Source: CAG-791 sp963593905
GTDB lineage: Bacteria > Bacillota > Clostridia > Lachnospirales > Lachnospiraceae
Reading direction: 5' to 3'
DNA length: 33,966 nucleotides
Assembly: GCA_963593905.1 (NCBI GenBank)
Contig: CAVBBL010000029.1
Span: 1-33,966 of the forward strand
Part shown: in pieces, positions 15,497 through 22,601 of the stretch
Position numbering within the stretch: position 1 is the first letter of the stretch
How the letters are laid out: each line of letters begins with the position of its first letter
The notes under the pieces: generated by a model
Database searches by the model: none
The model's input: only the letters and a program-made list of their open reading frames with translations
What the model was told of the DNA's origin: nothing
Program-made: the position numbers and the translations under genes

Positions 15497-15937
15497 TTAT
15501 TTCGAGCAGAGCTTTGTCACCACTTCACCGATCAGCTTTCCGTCAGCCTTCCCCTTTAAAGCCGGCATGATTGTCTTCATAATCTGACCTTTATTGCCGG
15601 TGGCGAGCACCTCTGCATATTCCCCTGTCAGCAGCGCCTCGATTTCCTCCGCACTCATCTGGGCAGGCGCATACTCTTTGATCACATCATAGCGGAATTG
15701 ATATTCTGCCTTCAGATCCTCCCGACTGGCCGGGCAGCTCTCCATCTGCTCCTTGGCGGTGCGCAGTTCCTTTGTCAGTGCCCGATCTACCAATTCCTCC
15801 GGGATATCCTCCCGCTTTCCCTCATCGATTGCCAGCTTCTTTACTGCGGATACCAGGGAAGAAATGGCATCCTTTCTCGCCTTATCTCTCGCCTTCATTG
15901 CGGCGATCATATCCTTCTGTAACGTTTCGAATTGCAT
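15497..15937 (-). CDS. GatB/YqeY-domain protein
   Basis: A 146-residue soluble protein matching stand-alone YqeY: MQFETLQKDMIAAMKARDKARKDAISSLVSAVKK, then EELVDRALTKELRTAKEQ and the C-terminal GQIMKTIMPALKGKADGKLIGEVV. The domain is the tail-like tRNA-interacting module also found at the end of GatB; stand-alone YqeY has no firmly known reaction. ATG 15937 is preceded by AAAGGAGG. A longer frame to 16021 lacks a site and would run through the leader hairpin. The second copy of the surrounding duplication has lost exactly this gene. Confidence 0.92.
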   Translation of the reverse strand: MQFETLQKDMIAAMKARDKARKDAISSLVSAVKKLAIDEGKREDIPEELVDRALTKELRTAKEQMESCPASREDLKAEYQFRYDVIKEYAPAQMSAEEIEALLTGEYAEVLATGNKGQIMKTIMPALKGKADGKLIGEVVTKLCSK

Positions 15938-15977
15938 GCTGTCCTCCTTTAAACCATCGTTTACAACGGCTTCGTGA

Positions 15978-16004
15978 GGAGAATTTCGCAAAGGCGAATT
16001 CTCC
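15978..16004 (-). promoter_or_regulatory. Leader hairpin before GatB/YqeY
   Basis: GGAGAATT with TCGC (15978-15989) pairs with GCGAATTCTCC (15994-16004). A weaker GCCGTT/AACGATGG hairpin follows before the AAAGGAGG site. Confidence 0.6.
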
Positions 16005-16141
16005 GATGTAATCTCCGCCAATTATACACCTTTTCTCCCGGCATCTGCTATTTCTCCTAAATTTTATTATCTCTTCACACATTCTACATATTTTCGTTTT
16101 ACATTGGCTGTCGGTCATTTTTAGGTTTCATGCAGTATAAT
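16005..16141 (+). repeat. AT-rich promoter segment, duplicated at about 16780-16972
   Basis: No gene. The stretch ending in TATAAT (16136-16141) matches the region upstream of the membrane protein at 17005, except for expansion of a 28-bp element there. It is the right end of duplication copy 1 and abuts the remnant of copy 2. Confidence 0.7.
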
Positions 16142-16337
16142 GCTGCGGCAGTGCGCAGGATTCTGCTGCTGAGACCTCCACCGAAGCGGCTGCCGAAGAG
16201 ACCACCAAAAATCTGGTCATGGAGGATACTCGCCGCCGTAGCGCAGGACACACCGTGATACTGGTCACCCATGATTCTCAGGAGGCAGCGGCCATGGGCG
16301 CACACATCATTACCTTGCCAAAGGAAGTCACTCCTTG
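16142..16337 (+). pseudogene. Chimeric remnant of binding protein and permease-ATPase genes
   Basis: 16142-16206 matches 12449-12513 (start of the mature lipoprotein) and 16202-16337 matches 14940-15076 (end of the ATPase). The two are joined at a shared CCACC, which removed 2,431 bp between the two parent positions. The reading frame closes after ten codons. A promoter-like TATAAT lies directly upstream and the duplicated hairpin directly downstream, so it may still be transcribed. Confidence 0.85.
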
Positions 16338-16347
16338 ATTTTCTATT

Positions 16348-16392
16348 TACCAAAAGAGCGCTCCGACGATACATCGGGGCGCTCTTTTGGTA
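16348..16392. terminator. Second copy of the transporter hairpin
   Basis: Arms 16348-16366 and 16373-16392 match the 15086-15130 terminator with a few substitutions that leave most of the stem paired. Confidence 0.75.
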
Positions 16393-16402
16393 AAATACTG
16401 CG

Positions 16403-16443
16403 AAAAAAAGTCAGAACACCTTCTTTGGCAAGATGTTCCGACT
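16403..16443 (-). terminator. Terminator after small membrane peptide 2
   Basis: GTTCCGACT/AGTCAGAAC stem (one mismatch) followed on the minus strand by a run of T, equivalent to the 15143-15183 terminator. Confidence 0.65.
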
Positions 16444-16451
16444 TTATCAAT

Positions 16452-16556
16452 TTACAGATCTTCTGTCGCTTCAACCAACTTTACAGTGCCGTAAGCCATT
16501 CCCAGGCTTCCTCCTATGACACCGAATACAAGTCCAAGTCCTATTAAAATGCTCAT
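16452..16556 (-). CDS. Small glycine-rich membrane peptide 2 (34 aa), paralogue of peptide 1
   Basis: Same length, ribosome binding site, stop and terminator arrangement as the peptide at 15192-15296. It begins MSILIGLGLVFGVIGGS, has a hydrophobic core with Gly spacing, and ends KLVEATEDL. Against peptide 1, 13 of 34 residues differ, mostly hydrophobic for hydrophobic or changes in the charged tail, with only one synonymous codon change that I can count. The flanking non-coding DNA differs by about 3%. No frameshift or stop has accumulated although the neighbouring duplicated genes are destroyed, which argues that it is kept. Confidence 0.72.
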   Translation of the reverse strand: MSILIGLGLVFGVIGGSLGMAYGTVKLVEATEDL

Positions 16557-16760
16557 CTTTTTTCTCCTTTCTGTTCGAATGTTTGTCCGCACTTAGCACC
16601 TGCCGTGTCAAGGCTTTCCGAGCGAAGCCCTCGCTGGTGCCGCATAGTTACAAATGTTTCGTTTACCTGCCGCTCTTTCGCGATTGCGGCTGCTTTTCTG
16701 TTCTTTTCTGGGCTTATTCTAATGCACACACTGTACGACAACCGTAACAAACACATTTAT
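16557..16760. repeat. Second copy of the small-peptide leader; GatB/YqeY gene deleted beyond it
   Basis: About 97% identical to 15297-15500. At 16760/16761 the sequence jumps from the equivalent of 15500 to that of 15972, a deletion of 471 bp that removed the whole GatB/YqeY copy. A further small deletion removed the left arm of its leader hairpin. Confidence 0.8.
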
Positions 16761-16859
16761 TCGTGAAGGCGAATTCTCCGATGTAATCCCCGCCAATTAT
16801 ACAGCTTTTCTCCCGGTATCTGCTATTTCTCCTAAATTTTATTATCTCTTCACACATTC

Positions 16860-16943
16860 TACATATTTTCGTTTTATTTTGGCTATTTACATATTTTCGT
16901 TTTATACTGGCTATTTGCATATTTTCGTTTTATACTGGCTATT
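16860..16943 (+). repeat. Three tandem 28-bp repeats upstream of a promoter
   Basis: Units 16860-16887, 16888-16915 and 16916-16943, each containing CATATTTTCGTTTTAT and TGGCTATT. The equivalent region of duplication copy 1 (about 16088-16115) has a single unit. They abut the -35 region of the promoter at 16942-16972. Confidence 0.9.
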
Positions 16944-16972
16944 GGTCATTTTTAAGTTTCATGCAGTATAAT
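16942..16972 (+). promoter_or_regulatory. Predicted promoter of the 17005 membrane-protein gene
   Basis: TTGGTC (16942-16947), a 19-bp spacer and consensus TATAAT (16967-16972). The start codon follows within about 35 bp. Confidence 0.55.
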
Positions 16973-17004
16973 GCAGCAGCACTGCCTGTAGAATGGAGAT
17001 AATC

Positions 17005-18699
17005 ATGCTCACTGTACTTCTCAGCTGGCTTTATATATTCACAATCTGTTTTCTGTTGGGACTGGGATTCTTTTCCCCAGCTTCCAAAATTTGCGGCAAA
17101 ATTACTGACAAAACCAAGGCACCCATCAGTCTTCTCACAGTGCTGGGAATCCTCTCCGCCACTGTCATCACTTCCTATATCAGTTGTTTTTATAAAATCG
17201 GCATGGCAGCTCATTTGATTCTGGTACTCTTAGCGCTGCTCTCCGGAATCCTGCACAGAAAACTGCTTTTATCCTACTGGAAAAAGATAAAGCCGGTGCT
17301 GTTTTCCTGGGAGGGATTCTTTTACCTCTGCTTTCTTCTGTTGATTGCCTTTTTTACTTCCCGAGGGGATTTTCACACCGACACCAATATCTATCACGCC
17401 CAGAACATCCGCATCTACGAGGAATTCGGGCTGATCAAGGGCATGGGCAATCTGCAGCAGCATTTTGCCTACAACAGCTCCTACCTGGCCTTTGCTGCAG
17501 CCTTCAGCATGAAATGGCTCCTTGGCCAATCCCTCCATACCACCACCGGCTTCCTGGAGGCGTTTCTTTGCATTTATGCCTTCCATGGGCTGAAGCGATG
17601 GAAGGATCACTCCTCTCATCTGGCCGATGGCATCAAACTGGCCATTCCCTTCTATGTTCTGGTGATCCTGGTGCGCAGCATGTCCCCCGCCACGGATTTC
17701 GGCACCATGCTGCTGGTTCTCTATCTCATTGCCGCCTGGTGTGACAATCTGGAGGATCAAAAAGACGTATTTCTCTACGCTCTTCTCTCCGTGCTCGCTG
17801 TCTTTGTGCTGACCATGAAATTTTCCGCCTGTCTCCTCGTCCTGCTGGCTGTCTACCCCGGAATATGTCTTCTTAAAAAGAAAAACTGGAAGACCTTTTT
17901 CTTCAGCCTGCTTGGAGGAATTCTGGTGCTCTGCCCTTTCCTGCTCCGAAATTTCCTTATCTCCGGCTGGCTCCTCTATCCTGTGGATGCCATTGACCTC
18001 TTTCATGTGGCATGGAAGGTCCCTGCAGAATACCTGCAAAATGATTCCGCCCAGATCAAGGTATGGGGGCGCTGTCTCTATGATGTCAGCCTGCTGCATC
18101 TCTCTCCCGCCCAGTGGATTCCCACCTGGTGGGCAGGACAGGAGCGCTATGAACAGCTGCTCTTAGCAAGTGTTGCTGCCGGCACCCTGCTGCTCCTTGT
18201 ACAGGGCATACACTGCCTGCTGCACAGAGTAAAAATCTGTTGGGATAAGGTGATTCTGATTACTGTGATCTATGCCAATATCCTTCTCTGGTTTTTCAAT
18301 GCTCCCTTTATCCGTTACGGACTGGCTTTTCTCTTTGCCGTACCTGCTTTGGCGCTGGGCACCTGGTGCACCTATGAAAAGAAAGGCCTATACAGTCTGG
18401 TATCAGGGTGCCTTGTCTTTGGCATCATCGTCTGCCTGAGTCCTTATTGGGATCACTATATTACAGACGACTGCGTATTTTTAAAGCAGCACTTGTCAGA
18501 TCCCTATTATATAAGCCAGAAGGACTATGATCAGGGCACCATGAAATCCATAGAGATCAACGGAAATGAGATATACTACAATGCCGGAGATGCCGAAATC
18601 AACAGCTACTTTACCTGCCCCGGAACCTGCTACAAGACCATGTTAGACCGCACAACATTGATGGGAGATGCGATTGCCGACGGATTTTGTCCAAAATAA
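17005..18699 (+). CDS. Large multi-spanning membrane protein, GT-C-like
   Basis: A 564-residue protein with about a dozen membrane segments and an extracytoplasmic C-terminal tail. After the third or fourth segment it has FTSRGDFHTDTNIYHAQNIRIYEEFGLIKGMGNLQQHFAYNSSYL, placed like the first acidic loop of GT-C glycosyltransferases that use lipid-linked sugar donors. It resembles the uncharacterised LIC_10190-type membrane proteins as I remember them. It probably modifies a surface glycan or lipid, but this is inference. ATG 17005 is served by GGAG in the upstream in-frame ATGGAGATAATC; the alternative start is 16993. No operon partner follows on this strand. Confidence 0.7.
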   Translation: MLTVLLSWLYIFTICFLLGLGFFSPASKICGKITDKTKAPISLLTVLGILSATVITSYISCFYKIGMAAHLILVLLALLSGILHRKLLLSYWKKIKPVLFSWEGFFYLCFLLLIAFFTSRGDFHTDTNIYHAQNIRIYEEFGLIKGMGNLQQHFAYNSSYLAFAAAFSMKWLLGQSLHTTTGFLEAFLCIYAFHGLKRWKDHSSHLADGIKLAIPFYVLVILVRSMSPATDFGTMLLVLYLIAAWCDNLEDQKDVFLYALLSVLAVFVLTMKFSACLLVLLAVYPGICLLKKKNWKTFFFSLLGGILVLCPFLLRNFLISGWLLYPVDAIDLFHVAWKVPAEYLQNDSAQIKVWGRCLYDVSLLHLSPAQWIPTWWAGQERYEQLLLASVAAGTLLLLVQGIHCLLHRVKICWDKVILITVIYANILLWFFNAPFIRYGLAFLFAVPALALGTWCTYEKKGLYSLVSGCLVFGIIVCLSPYWDHYITDDCVFLKQHLSDPYYISQKDYDQGTMKSIEINGNEIYYNAGDAEINSYFTCPGTCYKTMLDRTTLMGDAIADGFCPK

Positions 18700-18728
18700 A
18701 GTTCCATTTTTACATAGGACGGACAACC

Positions 18729-19109
18729 TTATCTTATTGTTTTTATGAACTTATTTGGATACAGGAAAAACTCCAGCCATCTTGTTTTTTTCATAATCCA
18801 GGCTGCAATAATCGGCCCCGCAAAACTGATGCCCAATCCCAAAACTATATGGACTGCTGCGTTGCCAATACCTATTTTCAAAAGAGCTGCTCTCATGGGT
18901 GCTGCAAATAGAGTATGCATCAAAAAAATCGGCATGGTATATTGCGCAAGGAATTCCATGCTATTACCAAGCTTACCAAACTTTCCTTCAAGGTCTGACA
19001 CTACAAGAATAACGGCAATGCATGCAATCATTCCCATAGCAAAAGAAAGTACGCCGCTGTAGAAATCTGTCCTATATATCTTTTCTCTGTCCCCCATCTC
19101 TTCTCTCAT
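18729..19109 (-). pseudogene. C-terminal fragment of an acyltransferase-3 family membrane protein
   Basis: A 126-residue frame with three hydrophobic segments. FLAQYTMPIFLMHTLFAAPMRAALLKIGI matches the conserved last third of O-acetylating acyltransferase-3 proteins, which are normally about 330-360 residues. The N-terminal catalytic His region is absent. The 160 bp upstream (19110-19269) hold no continuing frame, so this is a truncated relic. The neighbouring GT-C-like protein suggests a former surface-glycan locus. Confidence 0.7.
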
Positions 19110-19269
19110 ATGTTTTCCTTTTTACGTATTTTCTTTCTATTCTGTGCCCTATGTTATTCCTTTGTCTCTCAAGTTTTTCTTAACGATATCGATACTCATT
19201 TAGCAGTGCTTATTAACTATCAGGTTTCTCACAGCGCGCTTTTTGTTCATTACTCCAGCTAAATAATTG

Positions 19270-20592
19270 TCAGTTTTCGTTCAATAAGAAAGCCATGTAC
19301 AACGGCAGTGTAAGAATCTGATCGGTTCGACCAATGTTATAATCTCCCAGCTTTATCAGTTGATTTACGTGATATTTTTCCGGATGACGCAAAATAGTCT
19401 TGGCACTTTTGGTATTGCCGGAAGCAGCTTTAACCTCCACCAATGTGCATTCTCCCTTGTAGCGAATCACAAAATCTACTTCCAATCCGGAATCCTTGCG
19501 AAAGTAATAGAGCCTGCGTCCCATCTTTATAAAGATATCTGCGATCAACCCCTCAAAGATGGCGCCCTTGTAGCCGAAAAGTTTGCCCTGCAGAATGTCA
19601 AATTGCGTGCCGTCCTCCAGCATGGAAACGAACAATCCCGTATCACACATATAGACTTTGAAAACATCCTTCTCTGCATTTCCGTCCAACGGCAACTCCG
19701 TAATAGAGAGATTATAACATCGTTTAATGATACCCGCATCCTCAATCCATTGCAGACTCCCGGAAAATTTAGATGCTGTTGCGCCTTTTTTTACCACAGA
19801 ATACTGGAATTTCTTGTTTTCCTTACTCAGCTGCTTCGGGATGGACTGAAAGCACTCTCTGATAACAGACTTATCTTTCCTGTCCGCATACTTCACCATG
19901 TCATCTTCATAGGATCGGACAATATCCCGCTGAAGCTGCAGGACTTCGTCCATGCGCTTTGTATTGATAAATGTCTGCACCACATCCGGCATTCCACCCA
20001 CAACAGTATATTGCAGCAGCAGCTCGCGCATGCGTCCATGCAATGCATCCGGAACCGGCGCTTCCGTTTGCAGGCATGTTTTGAGCATAGCAATGAGCTG
20101 CTCTGAAATTCCATTGGCCCACAGAAATTCCTCAAAGTCCAGTGGCGACATGTCAATAACCGTCTCATAACCCACCGGTATAGATTTCGGCTCCCTGTTT
20201 CCATATCCTTCTACACCAAGCAGAGACCCTGTTCCGATCACGTCATATCGCCCGTCTAATTTAAAAAATTTCAAGGCTGTTCTGGCATCAGGACACTCCT
20301 GAATCTCATCAAGTATGAGAATCGTCTTTCCGGCCTCAAAAATTGCCTCTTGTCCCATCAAAGCTGACAGCAGCATAGTAATGGTATCAATCTCCAGAGA
20401 GCCGGAAAAAACAGATGCGTATTGCGGATTTGCAAAGAAATTCAGATATACAACATGGTCATAATTTTTCTTTGCGAAATTTAATACGGAAAATGTCTTC
20501 CCGCACTGTCTGCATCCTTTTAAAATCAGCGGTTTATGGTTTAATGTGTTTTTCCATTCTGTTAAAGTCTGCTCAATTTTTCTGCGAAGCAT
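19270..20592 (-). CDS. AAA ATPase with DUF4143 domain
   Basis: A 440-residue soluble protein of the widespread AAA_14/DUF4143 group. Walker A is GCRQCGKT (26-33), Walker B is ILILDEIQE (91-99), and an arginine-finger-like GTGSLLGVE follows. The C-terminal domain has FEGLIADIFIK, then YYFRKDSGLEVDFVI and ECTLVEVKAA, a pattern like the PD-(D/E)xK nuclease core. Biological function is unknown for the family; toxin-like, defence or regulatory roles have been guessed. ATG 20592 is the first codon of the conserved domain. The gene is flanked by an acyltransferase fragment and an insertion-sequence remnant, typical of an accessory region. Confidence 0.88.
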   Translation of the reverse strand: MLRRKIEQTLTEWKNTLNHKPLILKGCRQCGKTFSVLNFAKKNYDHVVYLNFFANPQYASVFSGSLEIDTITMLLSALMGQEAIFEAGKTILILDEIQECPDARTALKFFKLDGRYDVIGTGSLLGVEGYGNREPKSIPVGYETVIDMSPLDFEEFLWANGISEQLIAMLKTCLQTEAPVPDALHGRMRELLLQYTVVGGMPDVVQTFINTKRMDEVLQLQRDIVRSYEDDMVKYADRKDKSVIRECFQSIPKQLSKENKKFQYSVVKKGATASKFSGSLQWIEDAGIIKRCYNLSITELPLDGNAEKDVFKVYMCDTGLFVSMLEDGTQFDILQGKLFGYKGAIFEGLIADIFIKMGRRLYYFRKDSGLEVDFVIRYKGECTLVEVKAASGNTKSAKTILRHPEKYHVNQLIKLGDYNIGRTDQILTLPLYMAFLLNEN

Positions 20593-20642
20593 ATCTTTAC
20601 CTCCAACATCTGTTCATAGCTTATTCAAGAACAGTAATTTTT

Positions 20643-20725
20643 TCAAGCGACTTTTTAAAAAAATTACAACTTTTTTTAAACGACTTTTTAGAAAAACAAC
20701 ATTTTTTTCAAGGGACTTTTTTAAC
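20643..20725 (-). repeat. Three imperfect repeats of about 32 bp upstream of the AAA ATPase
   Basis: CGACTTTTTA-like cores at about 20648, 20681 and 20713 (CAAGCGACTTTTT, TAAACGACTTTTT, CAAGGGACTTTTT), separated by A/T runs. They lie in the presumed promoter of the minus-strand ATPase and could be operator copies or simply AT-rich slippage. Confidence 0.55.
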
Positions 20726-20751
20726 CATAAACTTTTTGTATCAGTCTGTAT

Positions 20752-21095
20752 GTACCAGTCAATAAAAGTAGACACAGAAAATATTTTTGTTTAACCTTTA
20801 TTTCTAAAAGTGGACATGAGCCACATTTTCAGCTACTTTTATATTTTCAAAAGTAGACATTTGAAACATTTTTAAGTGATTTTAATTTTTGAAAGTAGAC
20901 ACAGATTCGGAATGTGCCTTTTCACGCCGTTTTCTGACGAATTTTGGCTCTTCCGTTAGGGTTCGGTTCTTGAATGTATTTTTCTGCCCAAGTTCGCCCT
21001 TATTGAATCTCTTGCGGTAATTAGCCGGTGTGTCATACCCGATGGCATAGCATGGTGTACCAGTCAAGAAAAGTGGACACAAAAAAATACCTGTT
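20752..21095 (-). mobile_element. Insertion-sequence remnant
   Basis: A minus-strand frame of 66 codons (20882-21082) reads YDTPANYRKRFNKGEL and TEEPKFVRKRREKA, like the extreme C-terminus of a DDE transposase of the IS3-like type as I recall it. The rest of the enzyme is missing. GTACCAGTCAA-AAAAGT-GACAC occurs directly repeated at 20752-20777 and 21057-21082, and shorter AAAGTRGACA copies lie between. This looks like one or more decayed element ends. The surrounding 20593-21130 has no other gene. Confidence 0.5.
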
Positions 21096-21134
21096 GTGCC
21101 TCAAAAACGGACAAAACATTTTCCATTGAATTCT

Positions 21135-21175
21135 AAAAAAAGAAGCCGGACATTTTCTGTCCGGCTTCTTTTTGT
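21135..21175. terminator. Bidirectional terminator at galactokinase 3' end
   Basis: AAGAAGCCGGACA (21140-21152) pairs with TGTCCGGCTTCTT (21158-21170), with A-run on the left and T-run on the right. It serves galactokinase on the minus strand. Confidence 0.88.
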
Positions 21176-21199
21176 TATGTTTTAATCCTGCATTCCCTC

Positions 21200-22441
21200 T
21201 CAGTCCACATGCACGGCACCGGTCTGGCGGATGTTCATGATATAGACGTTCTCTTCTCCCACCACCTTGCCGATGTACTGCTTGTACTCCGGTGTCTTAT
21301 CCTTGGGCACCACGGCCATGATCACGCCGGCAAAGCCGCCGCCGTGTACACGGCAGGCGCCGTCGCCCAGCTGCTTTAAGTACATCTCTGTAAGTGCCAA
21401 CACCAGGCAGATACTCTGCTCCTTGGGATCCACCTCTGTAAAGCAGTTCTGCAGCCACTTCCAGGAGGAGTTGCCGCTGGCGGTCACGATCTCCAGAATT
21501 TTCTGACCGTCGTGTTCCGAAGCAGCCCTGTCGAATGCCTCCACCCGCTGATTTTCGGTATAGAAATGCAACGCACGCAGAATCGCTCTGTCATTGTGCA
21601 GCTTTTCCCTGATCTCAGGAAGCCTTCCCAGGAAGGTCTCCAGATCACTGTGGCAAAGTACATCCACGCCAAGCTCTGCGGCTACCGCCTTCATTTCTCC
21701 GGGAATAGCCGAATAAGCGGCGCTTAAATCCGCATGTCCTTTTCCCGTATTGACGATCACCAGATCATAGCCATACTCATCAAAGGAAAACGATCTCTTC
21801 TCGCATTTTACGCCGTCGGAGAAATCCAGCAGGATCGTGCCGCCTGCAGCGCAGGCCATCTGATCCATCAATCCTGATGCCTTATTCCAGTAATGATTCT
21901 CCGCATACTGACCGATTCGGGCATACAGATCATAGGTGAGCTGCCCATCATTATAAAAATAGTTAAAAATCGCACAGATCAGCATCTCAAAGGAAGCAGA
22001 ACTGCTCACACCGGCAGAAGGGATTACCTCCGTGCTGACATAGGCGTCAAAACCGCCTGCACGGTAGCCCATAGTCTGCAGGGCCTCTGCCATACCTGCC
22101 ACCAGAGACACACTTCCCTGCTCCTTGGGCACAGCCGCCAGCTTGGAGAGATCCACCACGATGGGCTTTGCATATCCCTCACTTACAATAGTGACGATAT
22201 TGGTATCATTAGGGGCAGCGGCACCTATGGTATCCTTGTCAATACTGCCGGCCATAATCTTGCCGCCGTTGTGGTCTACGTGATTTCCCACGATCTCTGT
22301 CCGGCCGGGAGCTGTAAAGAACTCCGCATCCTCTCTGTGAAATATCTGTGCAAAATGGTCTGCCAGATTCTCATAACGAGCCAGACTCACCGTGCTCTCT
22401 CCGTAAATCTTCTCTAATGTCTCTTTGCAAGGAATTTTCAT
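21200..22441 (-). CDS. galK: Galactokinase
   Basis: A 413-residue GHMP kinase that phosphorylates galactose at C1, the entry to the Leloir pathway. The substrate-binding signature is present as APGRTEIVGNHVDHNGG (44-60), where most galactokinases have GEHTDYN. The ATP-binding motif is SAGVSSSASFEML, and the C-terminal motif is RVHGGGFAGVIMAVV. The length is normal. The frame runs to 22486, but ATG 22441 follows AAAGGTGAG and starts the conserved region. It follows the beta-galactosidase gene on the same strand after about 160 bp that contains a leader hairpin, so lactose hydrolysis and galactose phosphorylation are probably co-expressed. No galT or galE is in the window. Confidence 0.93.
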   Translation of the reverse strand: MKIPCKETLEKIYGESTVSLARYENLADHFAQIFHREDAEFFTAPGRTEIVGNHVDHNGGKIMAGSIDKDTIGAAAPNDTNIVTIVSEGYAKPIVVDLSKLAAVPKEQGSVSLVAGMAEALQTMGYRAGGFDAYVSTEVIPSAGVSSSASFEMLICAIFNYFYNDGQLTYDLYARIGQYAENHYWNKASGLMDQMACAAGGTILLDFSDGVKCEKRSFSFDEYGYDLVIVNTGKGHADLSAAYSAIPGEMKAVAAELGVDVLCHSDLETFLGRLPEIREKLHNDRAILRALHFYTENQRVEAFDRAASEHDGQKILEIVTASGNSSWKWLQNCFTEVDPKEQSICLVLALTEMYLKQLGDGACRVHGGGFAGVIMAVVPKDKTPEYKQYIGKVVGEENVYIMNIRQTGAVHVD

Positions 22442-22515
22442 TGAAATCTCACCTTTCTGTACCGCCGCAGCCTGCAGGAATGCCAAAATCCTTCTCCTGC
22501 AAATGCTCCTTTATC

Positions 22516-22549
22516 GCCAAAGGAAATGTCCGAAGCCACTTCCTTTGGC
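22516..22549 (-). promoter_or_regulatory. Leader hairpin before galactokinase
   Basis: GCCAAAGGAA (22516-22525) and TTCCTTTGGC (22540-22549) are perfect arms. A second inverted pair around CTGCAGG/CCTGCAG (about 22472-22502) follows before the ribosome binding site. Confidence 0.6.
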
Positions 22550-22601
22550 AAATCTGCACTTAATTCTGTTTCCGGGGAAGCCCGCAGGTTCCCTCCTTGT
22601 A

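Noticed and set aside
16142..16337. Functional short transporter gene
   Set aside because: It is a fusion of a lipoprotein start lacking its signal sequence with an ATPase end lacking all nucleotide-binding motifs, and the frame stops after ten codons.
16860..16943. CRISPR array
   Set aside because: The 28-bp units are directly adjacent with no spacers, and no cas genes are present.
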